A stretch of DNA of 64,000 nucleotides from PALSA-894 sp963757565 (GCA_963757565.1 CAVWSB010000011.1:2418001-2482000); one strand, 5' to 3'. Counted from the first letter of the stretch, positions 34,411 to 44,064 are shown. A program made the numbers and translations. Notes: generated by a model from the sequence alone, not told the origin.

Positions 34411-34440
34411 AGAGCCCGGCGCGTGAGCGCCGGGCTCTTT
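34411..34440. terminator. Rho-independent-like terminator between small secreted genes
   Basis: AGAGCCCGGCGC and GCGCCGGGCTCT make a strong GC-rich stem with loop GTGA and short T-rich flanks on both strands. It lies 21 bp after the stop of the minus-strand gene 34462-34716 and probably ends its transcript. Confidence 0.7.
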
Positions 34441-34461
34441 GTTCATCGCGTGCTTTGGGGG

Positions 34462-34716
34462 TCAGTTGCCGCCGCCGTCGAGAACCTGCGACGCGCGGTC
34501 GAAGGTGTTGCCGGCGCCATGGACGGTCGCCTGCGTTCCCTGCGTACGCGGAAGCGCGACCTCGCGGCTGGTCAGCGGCTGGTTGTAATTCTGCTGCAGT
34601 GCCGCCGGCGCATAGGTGTCGACGTAGAACGAGCTGCTGGAATCCTCGGCGAACGCCAGTGACGCGGAACCGAGGACGAGAGTTGCGGCAAGCGCCAGTT
34701 TGGTCTTGGTCAGCAT
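34462..34716 (-). CDS. Small secreted protein with DSSSSF motif (paralogue B)
   Basis: 84 aa; signal peptide TKTKLALAATLVLGSASLAFA, mature N-terminus EDSSSSFYVDTYAPAALQQNYNQPLTS and C-terminus FDRASQVLDGGGN. It is clearly related to the downstream paralogue at 34032-34262 at both ends of the mature protein, while the middle has diverged. It has its own terminator hairpin, so the two are separately transcribed. Divergent from a LysR gene 157 bp away, which might control it. Confidence 0.72.
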   Translation of the reverse strand: MLTKTKLALAATLVLGSASLAFAEDSSSSFYVDTYAPAALQQNYNQPLTSREVALPRTQGTQATVHGAGNTFDRASQVLDGGGN

Positions 34717-34873
34717 GATATAAGCTCCTGAATTTATTGACCTTACAGAGAAGGTTCGTTCCGTCTTGGCGCGGTCTTGTTTGTCTTGATCGCGTCGACA
34801 GCGTGGATATAGACCCCTTGATTGATATTATTATCAGTCATAATTCGAATGTGTTATTTGACAGGACCGAACA

Positions 34874-35773
34874 ATGCGCGGCACAGAATTCGCCGAACTG
34901 ACCGCCTTCGTGGCGGTCGCCGAACAGCGCAGCTTCTCCAAGGCCGCAGCGCAACTGAGCATCGCGCCTTCGACCCTGAGCCAGACCATTCGCGCGCTTG
35001 AGGATCGGCTCGGCGTGCGGCTGCTTAACCGCACGACCCGCAGCGTCGCGCCGACCGAGGCGGGCGAGCGGCTGCTGCATCAGTTGCAGCCCGCGTTCGA
35101 GGGCGTCGCACACGCGGTCGAGAGCGTGAACGACTTTCGCGACAAGCCCATGGGCACGCTGCGGCTGTTGATGAGCCGGCCGATCGCAATGGGCGCAGTC
35201 GCCCCCCTCGTCGCGCCGTTTCTTGCCGCGTATCCGGAGATCACGCTCGATATCGTCAGCGACGATTCGCGCCTCGATATCGTGAGCGGCCGCTTCGATG
35301 CCGGGTTGCGCATCGGCGAACGCATCGAGCGCGACATGATTGCGGTGCGCGTCATCGACGAGATCCACATGTACTGCGTGGCCTCACCCGCTTATCTGAA
35401 GGACCGCAAGCTGCCGGAGAGACCGGAGGAACTGCGCGGGCATGAGTGCATCCGCCACCGCTCGCAATGGGACGGCGCGATGCATCCCTGGGAGTTCCAG
35501 CGCGGCAACGCGAAGAAAGTCGAGATCGATGTCGCGGGCCGGCTGATCGTGAACGATCTTTATCTTGCGCTGCGCGCTGCCCTCGCGGGCGCCGGCATCG
35601 CGTATCTGTCGCACAACATGGTGTCGCCTTATCGGGCGGACGGGCGGCTCGTGCCCGTGCTGGCCGCGTGGTGCGTGTCGCTCTCGGGCGTTTACATCTA
35701 CTACCCGAGCCGGCGACAGATTTCCGCGCCGCTGCAAGCCTTCATCAATTTCGCCCGCAAGGCGGACCTTTGA
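34874..35773 (+). CDS. LysR-family transcriptional regulator
   Basis: 299 aa. The N-terminal winged HTH is at 1-62: ELTAFVAVAEQRSFSKAAAQLSIAPSTLSQTIRALEDRLGVRLLNRTTRSVAPTEAGERLL, a textbook LysR pattern. The periplasmic-binding-like effector domain (about 90-295) contains GTLRLLMSRPIAMGAVAPLVAPFLAAYPEITLDIVSDD, placing it in the CrgA/DsdC-like LTTR group. An AT-rich stretch at about 34826-34843 (ATTAT, 8 bases, ATAAT) could be its binding site. Downstream a GST/CoA-ligase pair and, divergently, a small secreted protein are candidate targets. Confidence 0.92.
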   Translation: MRGTEFAELTAFVAVAEQRSFSKAAAQLSIAPSTLSQTIRALEDRLGVRLLNRTTRSVAPTEAGERLLHQLQPAFEGVAHAVESVNDFRDKPMGTLRLLMSRPIAMGAVAPLVAPFLAAYPEITLDIVSDDSRLDIVSGRFDAGLRIGERIERDMIAVRVIDEIHMYCVASPAYLKDRKLPERPEELRGHECIRHRSQWDGAMHPWEFQRGNAKKVEIDVAGRLIVNDLYLALRAALAGAGIAYLSHNMVSPYRADGRLVPVLAAWCVSLSGVYIYYPSRRQISAPLQAFINFARKADL

Positions 35774-35880
35774 TCGGCGCGGATGAAGCGGCGTCCGCTT
35801 GTGGTTGCGCCAACGCGCCGGCCGCGCCTTTACTCCGCGCGCCCGCGCCCTAAGGTGCCGCGTGCAATGACGGGACACCC

Positions 35881-36567
35881 ATGACACTCACCCTTTACGA
35901 ACTCGGCGGACTGAACGACCGCCGTTACAGCCTGTTTTCCTGGCGCACGCGCATGGCGCTCGCGCACAAGGGCCTGACGCCGGACTACGCGCCGGTCCGT
36001 GTCAGCGACAAGGACGCGATCGCGTTCAGCAAACAGGACAAGGTGCCGATCCTGATCGACGGTGAAGTGGTCATCCATGATTCTTTCCGTATCGCGCAAC
36101 ATCTCGAAACGTCTCACGGCGGCCCAAGCCTCTTCGGCGGTGAAATCGGGCAATCGCTGGCGCGCTTTTTCAATACCTGGGTCGATCGCACCCTGGTGCC
36201 GCGAGTTGCTCCAATGATTTCGATCGATGTGCAGCAAATCGTCGATGAAGCTGACGGGAAGCATCTGCGCAACGTCATTGAAAAGGCATTCGGCAAGACG
36301 CTCGAGGAACTATCTGCGAGTCGCGACAAGGATGTCGTGGCCTTCCGCCGGCTGCTCGATCCTGCCCGCGCGAACTTGCGGGCGCAGCCGTTCATCTCGG
36401 GCAACCAGCCGGCCTATCCGGACTACATTCTGTTCAGCCTGTTCCAGTGGGCGCGGATCGTCAGTCCGTTCGAACTGCTCGAAGCCGGCGACGCGCTCGC
36501 CGCGTGGCGCGAGCGGATGCTCGATCTGCACGCCGGCTTCGCGCGTGCGCATCCCTCCCGGGCGTGA
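35881..36567 (+). CDS. Glutathione S-transferase family protein
   Basis: 228 aa. The thioredoxin-fold N-terminal domain (YELGGLNDRRYSLFSWRTRMALAHKGLTPDYAPVRV) has the conserved KVPILIDGEVVIHDSFRIAQHLE with the glutathione-binding Pro and Ser. The helical C-terminal domain has PAYPDYILFSLFQWARIVSPFELL. The Ser/Cys-type active site position near S21-W22 (SLFSWRTRMAL) recalls the stringent starvation/beta-etherase-like GSTs; that is a guess. The stop is 7 bp before a CoA-ligase-like GTG start, so the two are an operon and may act on one aromatic or organic-acid substrate. Confidence 0.88.
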   Translation: MTLTLYELGGLNDRRYSLFSWRTRMALAHKGLTPDYAPVRVSDKDAIAFSKQDKVPILIDGEVVIHDSFRIAQHLETSHGGPSLFGGEIGQSLARFFNTWVDRTLVPRVAPMISIDVQQIVDEADGKHLRNVIEKAFGKTLEELSASRDKDVVAFRRLLDPARANLRAQPFISGNQPAYPDYILFSLFQWARIVSPFELLEAGDALAAWRERMLDLHAGFARAHPSRA

Positions 36568-36574
36568 GGGCGAC

Positions 36575-38125
36575 GTGGCGGACGCGTGGAACGAGACGCT
36601 GCGCGATCTCATGACGCGGCTCGGTCGTGACGCGGGCGACCGACCTGCCATCGTGGGAGCGGGGGTTTCCGTTTCATACGCGGCCCTCCACGCCAATGCG
36701 CTTGCGCTTGCGGCCGGCTTTCGGCACCTCGGCCTTGGGCCGCGTGACATCATCGCGGCGCAACTGCCGAATGGCGCGGAGTTCATCACCTGCTATCTCG
36801 CCGCCGGCTACATCGGCGCGACATTGCAGACGATTCACATGCCTTACCGCGGCGCCGAGGTCGAAAACCTGCTCGCGCACAGCCGCGCCAAGGCGGCGGT
36901 ATGCCTCGCGCAGGGCAAAGACGCCTCGCCCGCCGAGATTATCCTGTCACGCCGCAGCAAGCTGCCGCATCTGCAACATGTCATCGCGGTCGGCCCGCCA
37001 AAGGCCGGGACCACGTCATACGCGGCGCTGGCGGAGAGCAAAGGCGACGAGATATCGCTACCGAGCGTCGCCGCGCCCGACCGCTTCCTGCTGCTCTATA
37101 CGTCCGGCACCACGGCCGCGCCGAAGGGCGTGCCGGTCGATTATGCGCGCTTCCTGTTCAATGCGGCGCGCTCCGCCGCCGCGCTCGAAATCGACGGGTC
37201 GTCGATCCTCCTCTCGGCCGCACCCTTTACTCACCTCTACGGCCTGTTCTCAATCAATTGCGCGCTGACCACAGGTGCGGCGATCGCCATCATGCCGCCG
37301 TTTACGCCGGCAGCGCTTGCCGCCGCGCTCGATGCCTGCCGCCCGACCGCGCTGTTTTCTGCACCCGCGCACATGTCGGCCTGCGTGAATGAAGGCCTGC
37401 TGACGCGCGAGCGCCTCGCATCGCTGAGATTTCTGCAGATCTCGGGCAGTTACTGCCCGCCCACGCTCGCGCGCGCCGTGCAGGACCTGATGCCGGACGG
37501 AAAGGTCGCGCAGCTCTGGGGCATGAGCGAATTGCAGGCCGGCGCATTTACGCGGCCGGCGGATTCGCTTGACGTACGCGCGACAACCGCAGGCTCCGCC
37601 AGCCCCGGCACCGAGCTGCGCGTTGCAGACAACGAGACGCCACTCCCCGCGAACACGGAAGGTGAGTTGCAGGTACGCGGCGTGTCGGTCTTTTCCGGTT
37701 ATCTCGACAACGCCGAAGCAACCGCCGCAGCCTTTGCGGCCGACGGTTGGTTTCATACCGGCGATCTTGCGCGGCTCGACGCTGACGGCAATCTGCAAAT
37801 CACGGGACGACTGAAGGACGTGATCAATCGCGGCGGCGTAAAATTCAATACGGCCGATATCGAGTCGATTATCGTGACGCACGAACACGTTGCGCAGTGC
37901 GCCATCGTCCCGATGCCGGATCCGGTGCTCGGCGAGCGAGCCTGCTGCTTCGTCGTGCTCAAGCCGGGAACTTCGAGCCTCACGCTCGACGAAGTGCGCG
38001 CCTTCCTTGCTGCCCGCGACATCGCAAAGCTGAAGTGGCCCGAGCGTGTCGAAATCATCGCCGATATGCCGATGACGCCGACCCGCAAAGTGAAGAAGAC
38101 CGAACTGATGAAGCTGCTGTCCTAG
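36575..38125 (+). CDS. AMP-dependent acyl-CoA synthetase/ligase
   Basis: 516 aa, ANL superfamily adenylating enzyme. Core motifs: phosphate loop LLLYTSGTTAAPKGVPV (about 169-185), the A5-like LWGMSELQAGAF, A7 GWFHTGDLARLDADGNLQITGRLKDVINRGGVKFNTADIES, and the C-terminal catalytic lysine in PMTPTRKVKKTELMKL. It is shorter than 4CL enzymes but of the same order; substrate unknown, likely a medium-chain or aromatic acid. GTG start at 36575 with GAGGG at 36566-36570. It ends 4 bp inside the convergent pirin gene. Confidence 0.9.
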   Translation: MADAWNETLRDLMTRLGRDAGDRPAIVGAGVSVSYAALHANALALAAGFRHLGLGPRDIIAAQLPNGAEFITCYLAAGYIGATLQTIHMPYRGAEVENLLAHSRAKAAVCLAQGKDASPAEIILSRRSKLPHLQHVIAVGPPKAGTTSYAALAESKGDEISLPSVAAPDRFLLLYTSGTTAAPKGVPVDYARFLFNAARSAAALEIDGSSILLSAAPFTHLYGLFSINCALTTGAAIAIMPPFTPAALAAALDACRPTALFSAPAHMSACVNEGLLTRERLASLRFLQISGSYCPPTLARAVQDLMPDGKVAQLWGMSELQAGAFTRPADSLDVRATTAGSASPGTELRVADNETPLPANTEGELQVRGVSVFSGYLDNAEATAAAFAADGWFHTGDLARLDADGNLQITGRLKDVINRGGVKFNTADIESIIVTHEHVAQCAIVPMPDPVLGERACCFVVLKPGTSSLTLDEVRAFLAARDIAKLKWPERVEIIADMPMTPTRKVKKTELMKLLS

Positions 38126-39066
38126 CCGCCCGCCGTGTAGGGCTTGTTCTCCGGCAGCGGAATGAACTCGATCTCGTCGCCCGGCACGCCGGCAAAGCGC
38201 CCCTCGCGCCATTCGTTCTTGGCCTGCTCGATGCGCTCCTTGCGTGAGGAGACGAAGTTCCACCAGACGTGACGTGGCCCATCGAGCGTCGTGCCGCCGA
38301 TTACCGCGAAGCGCGCGGGCTGCGCCGCCGTTACGGTAATGCGGTCGCCCGGCCGGAACACGAGCAACTGCCCGGCCGCGAACGTATCGCCCGCGATGTC
38401 GACTTCGCCGCCCACGATGTAGATGCCGCGCTCCTCGGTCTCAGCGTCGAGTGGCATCGCGGCGCCCGCGTCGAGCGAGACATCGGCGAACAGTGTTTCA
38501 GAGACGGTTGCGAGCCTGGAGCGCGCACCGAACAGCGCGCCCGCGACGATACGCGCCGTCTTGCCCTCGCCGCTGACGATCGGCAGGTCGTCCCCATCGA
38601 GATGCGCAAAGCTCGGGTCTATTTCTTCCTTCTGCGTCGGCATCCCGACCCAGAACTGCAAGCCGTGCAGCGGTTCGCCGTCGCGGCGGTGATCCGGCGC
38701 AGTGCGTTCGGAATGCACGATGCCCTTGCCGGCGGTCATCCAGTTGACCGCGCCCGGATGGATCGCGACCTTCACACCCAGATTGTCGCGATGGATCACT
38801 TCGCCGTCATAGAGATAGGTCAATGTCGAGAGCCCGATATGCGGATGCGGCCGCACATCGAGGCCGTGCCCGCTCTTGAACTCCGCCGGACCGAAGTGAT
38901 CGAAGAACACGAACGGCCCGACAGTTCGCCGATTCGTATGCGGCAGCGCGCGCCGTACCGAGAAACCATCTCCGAGATCGACCGAGCGCGGCACCACCAC
39001 CGTTTCCAGCGCATCGCAAGCATAGCGATCGCCGGCCTCAGGGTCCTTGCCGGGAAAAAAACTCAT
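38122..39066 (-). CDS. Pirin family protein
   Basis: 314 aa, bicupin. The N-terminal cupin has the metal-binding motif HPHIGLSTLTYLYDGEVIHRDNLG with GAVNWMTAGKGIVHSERT (His/Glu set of pirin), and DLGDGFSVRRALPHTNRRTVGPFVFFDHFGPAEF is the standard pirin N-terminal block. The C-terminal cupin is less conserved. Pirins in bacteria have been linked to quercetin dioxygenase activity and to redox or stress regulation; which one applies is unknown. The start ATG 39066 begins MSFFPGKDPEAGD. Confidence 0.92.
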   Translation of the reverse strand: MSFFPGKDPEAGDRYACDALETVVVPRSVDLGDGFSVRRALPHTNRRTVGPFVFFDHFGPAEFKSGHGLDVRPHPHIGLSTLTYLYDGEVIHRDNLGVKVAIHPGAVNWMTAGKGIVHSERTAPDHRRDGEPLHGLQFWVGMPTQKEEIDPSFAHLDGDDLPIVSGEGKTARIVAGALFGARSRLATVSETLFADVSLDAGAAMPLDAETEERGIYIVGGEVDIAGDTFAAGQLLVFRPGDRITVTAAQPARFAVIGGTTLDGPRHVWWNFVSSRKERIEQAKNEWREGRFAGVPGDEIEFIPLPENKPYTAGG

Positions 39067-39275
39067 GGGATTGCCTCATTCGGGTGTCGCCACGACGCGA
39101 TTGGTGCGGTTCTTGAATGTCAGGATGGACCACGAAGAAGTCAAACCCTGCGCAGGCAAGCGGAGTTTGCAGGCGAGCAATGCGGTATTGGCGACATCAT
39201 TGCCGCGAAAGTGAAGGACGTTTCACACCGCCGCATGGTAATTCAACAGCGGGCGCGACGGGGGATGATCGGACC

Positions 39276-40106
39276 ATGGACATGGATAGTCCTGCGACCG
39301 TAGGACGCGCTGTCTCGACTCAAGCAAGACCGGTCGCACTGATCACCGGTGCCTCCTCCGGAATAGGTGCGGCACTCGCGCATTTGTTCGCGCAGAACGG
39401 GCATGAGGTTGTGCTGGCGGCGCGCCGCGCGCCGCAGCTTGCCGAAACCGCTGCGCGCATCCGCGCCGCGGGTCACGCCGCGCCGCACATCCTGCCGGTG
39501 GACCTGTCGCGTGCTGACAGCACCGATTGGATCGCGCAGGAAATGGCGGCACGCAACCTCGAACCTGCCTACCTGGTCAACAATGCGGGCTACGGGCTGC
39601 TCGGACAGGCCGCAAAGCTCGATCGCGGCGAACAGCTCGCAATGATCGATCTCAACTGCCGCACGCTCACCGACCTCTCGCTGCGTTGGGTGAACAGTCT
39701 CGCGCGCCATCGCGGCGGCATCCTCAACGTCGCGTCGATCTCGGGCTTCATCCCCGGTCCCGGCATGTCGGTTTATAATGCCTCGAAGGCCTATGTGATC
39801 TCGTTCAGCGTCGGCCTGCGCCGCGAGCTCAAGCCGAAGGGCATCCGTGTCACGGCGCTCTGCCCCGGTCCGGTGCCGACCGAGTTTCAGGCGCGCGCCG
39901 GCATCATGGATGTGCATTACCCGCGCGGCTTCGACCGCTCCGCCGAGGAGGTGGCGCGGCAGGGTTACAAGGGCCTGATGCGCAACCGCTCGGTCGTGGT
40001 ACCCGGCGTGCACAACAAGCTGGTGCCGTGGCTCCCGCGCTTCCTGCCGCGCGGATTCATTGCCACCATGGTGTACGGCCGGCTGCGCCGCTGGGAAGAC
40101 GCTTAA
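39276..40106 (+). CDS. SDR-family oxidoreductase
   Basis: 276 aa, classical short-chain dehydrogenase. Cofactor motif ITGASSGIGAALAHLFAQNGHEVVLAARR (about 24-52), NNAGYG (about 102-107), Ser in NVASISGFIPGPGMSVYNASKAYV with catalytic YNASK (about 169-173), and CPGPVPTEF. The end, VPWLPRFLPRGFIATMVYGRLRRWE, is typical of the DltE/YqjQ-like group. The start is ATG 39276 or 39282, with GGGGGA nearby at 39260-39265. The 209-bp gap upstream shows no other gene. Confidence 0.88.
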   Translation: MDMDSPATVGRAVSTQARPVALITGASSGIGAALAHLFAQNGHEVVLAARRAPQLAETAARIRAAGHAAPHILPVDLSRADSTDWIAQEMAARNLEPAYLVNNAGYGLLGQAAKLDRGEQLAMIDLNCRTLTDLSLRWVNSLARHRGGILNVASISGFIPGPGMSVYNASKAYVISFSVGLRRELKPKGIRVTALCPGPVPTEFQARAGIMDVHYPRGFDRSAEEVARQGYKGLMRNRSVVVPGVHNKLVPWLPRFLPRGFIATMVYGRLRRWEDA

Positions 40107-40183
40107 CTTCTCAAAATCGGCCGCGCCGCGTGTGCGGCACGGTTCATGCTATGAATGCGGCTCGTCAATCAAGAGCCCGCATC

Positions 40184-41921
40184 ATGGACCGTGTTATCGT
40201 CGCGCTGCGCACCTTCCTCACACTCGCGCTGCCCTATTTCCGCTCCGAGGAACGCTGGACCGCGCGCGGCCTGCTCGCCGGCGTGATCGCGGGCGAACTC
40301 GGCTTCGTCGCCGTCGCGGTGACGGTGATCCAGTGGAACGCGCGCTTCTTCAACGCGCTGGAGGCGCGCGACTGGGACGCCTTCAAGCATGAGCTTGTCA
40401 TCTTCGGCTTCATCACGATCGGCGCGATTGCGGTCGGCATGGCGCAGTATTTCTTCGGCACCACGCTGCAGATCCGCCTGCGGCGCTTCATGACCGAGCG
40501 CTACGTCGCGATGTGGATGGCGAACGGCCGGCACTACCGGCTGCGCTTCGTCGACAACACGGTCGACAACATTCACCTGCGCATCGGCAACGACGTGTTC
40601 CTGTTCGTCCAGCGCACGCACGAGCTCGGCACCGGGCTGTTGCAGAGCGTCGTGGCGCTGGTCTCGTTCGCCATCATCCTGTGGGGATTGTCGGCCGCAA
40701 CGCCGTTGCCCCTGTTCGGCGTGAATCTGCAGTTCCCCGGCTATCTGGTGTTCACCGCGCTCGCCTATGCGGGCATCGGCACGCTGGTCGCCCACCTGAT
40801 CGGCTGGCGGCTCATTCCGTTGCAATTCAACCAGCAGCGCACCGAATCCGATTTTCGCTTCGCCATGGCGCGCGTCACCGACAATGCCGAACCGGTCGCG
40901 CTGATGGGCGGCGAGGCGGTCGAGCGCACGGAGATCCGCACCCGTTTTGCACGCCTGGTGCGCAACTGGACCATGCTGGTGGCGCGCCAAACGCGCCTGA
41001 TCGCGTTCACCGCCGGCTACGGCCACGTCTCGACCGTGTTCCCGATCCTGGTGGTGAGCCCCGCCTATCTCACCGGCGCGATCCCGCTCGGCGCGCTGAT
41101 GCAGGCCCATCTCACCTTCCAGCGCGTCGAGGGCGCGTTCGCGTTCTGCATCGGCGCCTACCCCAAGATCGCCGAATGGAAGGCGATCGTGGACCGCCTT
41201 GCGCAGTTCGAAGTCCGCGATGGCAGTGGTGGACACCTACCGCGACCCGCTCGCCAACATCGCGTTCGCGCAAAACTCTGGGCACGACCTCACGATCGAG
41301 GAACTGACCGTACGGCTTGCCTCCGGCGAACCGATCGCCACGGTGCCGAACGTCACGCTCGCGGCCGGCGATGGCCTTCTGGTGAGCGGCCCGTCCGGCT
41401 CCGGAAAATCGAGCCTGTTCCGCGCGCTCGCCGGACTATGGCCGCTCGGCGACGGCAGGATCCGCCTGCCCGCCACGGGGCGCGTGCTGGCGCTGCCGCA
41501 GCGGCCGTATTTCCCGCTCGGCACGCTGCGCCAGACACTCACCTATCCGACGCTCGCCAGCGAGGTCGACGACGCGCGCCTGCGCGAGGCGATGACGGCG
41601 GCCGGGCTCGGCCATCTGAGCGGCCGGCTCGACGAGGAGGCCGAGTGGGGAACGGTGCTGTCGGGCGGCGAGCAGCAGCGCGTCGCGTTCGCGCGCGCCC
41701 TGATCGCCCGGCCTGCGCTGCTTCTGCTCGACGAGGCCGTCACCACGCTGGAGGATGCCGACGGCGCGGAGCTTTACCGCATGATCGCGCAACGCATGTC
41801 CGACACCATCGTCATTTCGATCGGCCGCCCTGCGCTGCTCGCCGCCCAGCATCGGCGCGCGATCGTGCTCGCGGGCGCCCCGGCCTCGTCACGCGCGCGG
41901 CCGGTTCTCGTCACGGCGTGA
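40184..41921 (+). pseudogene. SbmA/YddA-type ABC transporter, membrane and ATPase halves, one frame slip
   Basis: ABC half-transporter of the COG4178 (YddA/SbmA-BacA-like) type, about 578 aa if the slip is corrected. The membrane domain (residues 1-340) is in the first frame (NGRHYRLRFVDNTVDNIHLRIGNDV). The ATPase domain is in the next frame from about 41212, with Walker A VSGPSGSGKSSLF, signature LSGGEQQRVAFARAL and Walker B LLLLDEAVTTL. Removing one base near 41210-41216 (GAA-G-TCC) restores AQFE-SAMAVVDTYRD. The total, 1738 bp, equals 579 codons plus one base. Probably an intact gene with a sequencing error. Confidence 0.85.
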
Positions 41922-41939
41922 GCTAAAGAGAGCGCGGCG

Positions 41940-42188
41940 TCATTTCACGTCGAGCGGCTCGGTGCCGGTCGGCTTGCCGGCCGCATCGAGCGTGATCTTC
42001 TCCACCCGCGCTTCGGCCGCGCGCAGCAGTTCCTCGCAGCGGCGTTTCAACACCTCGCCGCGCTCGTAAATCGTCACCGATTCCTCAAGCGGAACGTCGC
42101 CGCGTTCGAGCTTCTGCACGATCTGCTCAAGCTCGGCGAGCGCCTTCTCGAAGGAGAGCTTCGCTACGTCGGTGTTCGGTTCCGCCAT
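41940..42188 (-). CDS. xseB: Exodeoxyribonuclease VII small subunit
   Basis: 82 aa. Complete family pattern: LSFEKALAELEQIVQKLERGDVPLEESVTIYERGEVLKRRCEELLRAAEARVEKI. It forms the complex with XseA that digests single-stranded DNA; xseA is not in the window. The start ATG 42188 (MAEPNTDVAK) is 32 bp after the corrected end of the histone-deacetylase-like gene. In many relatives xseB lies directly upstream of dxs, but here dxs is 12 kb away. Confidence 0.93.
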   Translation of the reverse strand: MAEPNTDVAKLSFEKALAELEQIVQKLERGDVPLEESVTIYERGEVLKRRCEELLRAAEARVEKITLDAAGKPTGTEPLDVK

Positions 42189-42220
42189 GATGCCCTGATA
42201 ATCCAACTCGGCCTTCCGAG

Positions 42221-43149
42221 TCACCCCCGCATCAGCGCGGTGACATGCGCGGCCACCGAGCGCGACAGCCCTCGAGATCGTAGCCACCCTCCAGCAGCGA
42301 CACGACACGGCCGTCCGCGTGGCGATCGGCGACCTCCATCAGCTTCTGCGTGACCCAGGTGTAATCGGCTTCAAGGAAATTAAGATTGGCGAGCGGATCG
42401 CGCATGTGCGCATCGAAGCCCGCCGAGATCACGATCAGATCCGGCGCGAAGCTTTCCAGCCGCGGCAGGATCGTGGTCTGCATCGCGTCACGGAACTGCT
42501 CGCCGCCGTCGCCCGGGCGCAGGGGCGCGTTGACGATGGTGTTGCGCGCGCCTCGCTCGGTGAGCGCGCCAGTGCCCGGATAGAGCGGCATCTGATGCGT
42601 CGAACAGTACATCACGGTCGGATCGCTCCAGAAAATGTCCTGGCTGCCATTGCCGTGATGCACGTCGAAATCCACGATCGCGACCCGCTCGGCGCCATGG
42701 CTCTTCTGCGCATGGCGCGCCGCGATCGCGGCGTTGTTGAAGAAGCAAAATCCCATCGGCGTCGCGGTCTCGGCGTGATGGCCGGGCGGGCGCGTTGCCA
42801 CGAAGGCGTTCGCAACCTTCTTCCCCATCACCTCGTCCACCGCTTGGCAGGCGCCGCCCGCGGCGCGCATCACAGCCTCGAAGGTGCCGGGCGACATCGT
42901 GGTGTCGGCATCGAGCCGCACCATCCCCTCCTTTGGCGCCGCCTCGCGCACCTGCTCGACGTAATCCATCGGATGCGCGAGTGCGATCAGTTCCATCGTC
43001 GCCATCGGCGCCTGCTCGCGCGCGAGCGTCTGGAATTTCTCGTGTTCCAGCGCGCGCTCGACCGCGCGCAGCCGGTCCGGCCGCTCGGGATGGCCCATCG
43101 GAGTCAGGTGATCGAGACAGGCGGGATGGCTCAGGAGAAGTGTCGACAT
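42221..43149 (-). CDS. Histone deacetylase family (acetoin utilisation AcuC/APAH-like) protein, 3' frame slip
   Basis: Zn-dependent deacetylase fold, about 309 aa. Motifs: HPERPDRLRAVERAL, RPPGHHAETATPMGFCFFNNAAIAARHAQ (catalytic HH), IVDFDVHHGNGSQDIFW with the Asp/His zinc ligands, and LIVISAGFDAHMRDPLANL. Bacterial members act on acetylpolyamines or acetylated proteins. The frame as given ends early after EGGYDLEG; adding one base near 42270 restores EGLSRSVAAHVTALMRG and a stop at 42221, the usual C-terminus. xseB follows 32 bp downstream. Confidence 0.9.
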
Positions 43150-43203
43150 GCAGCCCAGATATAAGCGATCGAGCGGCGCTGACCTAGGCCGCCCGAAAGC
43201 GAT

Positions 43204-44064
43204 TTAGCCAAGTTTCTCCAGACTGACACCGTTCGGCGGCGGCATGTCGTCGGGCACGAAGAAATCGATCTGCAACGGCTGCGAAGGGTCGGCGCGATAT
43301 CTATCGAAATCGGTGACGCCCTCGCCGGCGAGAAACGTGTCGTCGAGCAGGAAATTTCCGCTGAACGCCTTCGGCTTGTTGAAGATCGCGTAGGCGGCGT
43401 CGGACAAAATCTCCGGCGTGCGCGAGCGGCGCATGATGGCCTCGCCGCCGACGATGTTCTTGATCGCCGAGGTGGCGATGGTGGTCCGCGGCCAAAGTGC
43501 GTTGACGGCGACCTTGCCGCGCAATTCGCCGGCCAGGCCGAGCACCACGAGGCTCATGCCGAACTTCGCCATCGCATAGGCCGTATAGGGCGCGAACCAT
43601 TTCTCCTTGATGTCGAGCGGCGGCGACAGCATCAGGATATGCGGGTCTTGCGCCTTGAGCAGGTGCGGGATCGCGTGCTTGCTCACCATGAACGTTCCGC
43701 GCGCATTGATCTGATGCATCAGGTCGAAGCGGCGCATGTCGGTCTGCTGCGTATTGGTGAGCTGGATCGCGCTGGCGTTATTGACCACGATGTCGATGCC
43801 GCCGAACTTCTCCGCCGTGGCGTCGAGCGCCCGCTTGACGCTCTCCTCGTCGCGCACATCGACCACCAGCGCCAGCGCCTTGCCGCCGGCCTGCTCGATT
43901 TCGGCGGCCGCGGTGTGGATCGTGCCGGGGAGCTTGGGATGCGGCGTGTCGGTCTTGGCGGCGACCGCGACATTCGCGCCGTCGCGCGCGGCGCGCAGTG
44001 CGATCGCAAGCCCGATGCCGCGCGAGGCGCCGGTGATGAACAGCGTCTTGCCCTTGAGCGACAT
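43204..44064 (-). CDS. HSDL2-like SDR-family NAD(P)-dependent oxidoreductase
   Basis: 286 aa. TLFITGASRGIGLAIALRAARDGANVAVAAKT carries the cofactor glycines. NNASAIQLTNTQQTDMRRFDLMHQINARGTFMVSKHAIPHLLKA, LSPPLDIKEKWFAPYTAYAMAKFGMS (with YAMAK) and AEDSUB-free end block NALWPRTTIATSAIKNIVGGEAIMRRSRTPEILSDAAYAIF match the hydroxysteroid-dehydrogenase-like 2 family, which is usually tied to fatty-acyl metabolism. Start ATG 44064 with GGGAGGAGCC immediately upstream. The gene is intact, although its neighbours are frame-slipped. Confidence 0.88.
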   Translation of the reverse strand: MSLKGKTLFITGASRGIGLAIALRAARDGANVAVAAKTDTPHPKLPGTIHTAAAEIEQAGGKALALVVDVRDEESVKRALDATAEKFGGIDIVVNNASAIQLTNTQQTDMRRFDLMHQINARGTFMVSKHAIPHLLKAQDPHILMLSPPLDIKEKWFAPYTAYAMAKFGMSLVVLGLAGELRGKVAVNALWPRTTIATSAIKNIVGGEAIMRRSRTPEILSDAAYAIFNKPKAFSGNFLLDDTFLAGEGVTDFDRYRADPSQPLQIDFFVPDDMPPPNGVSLEKLG

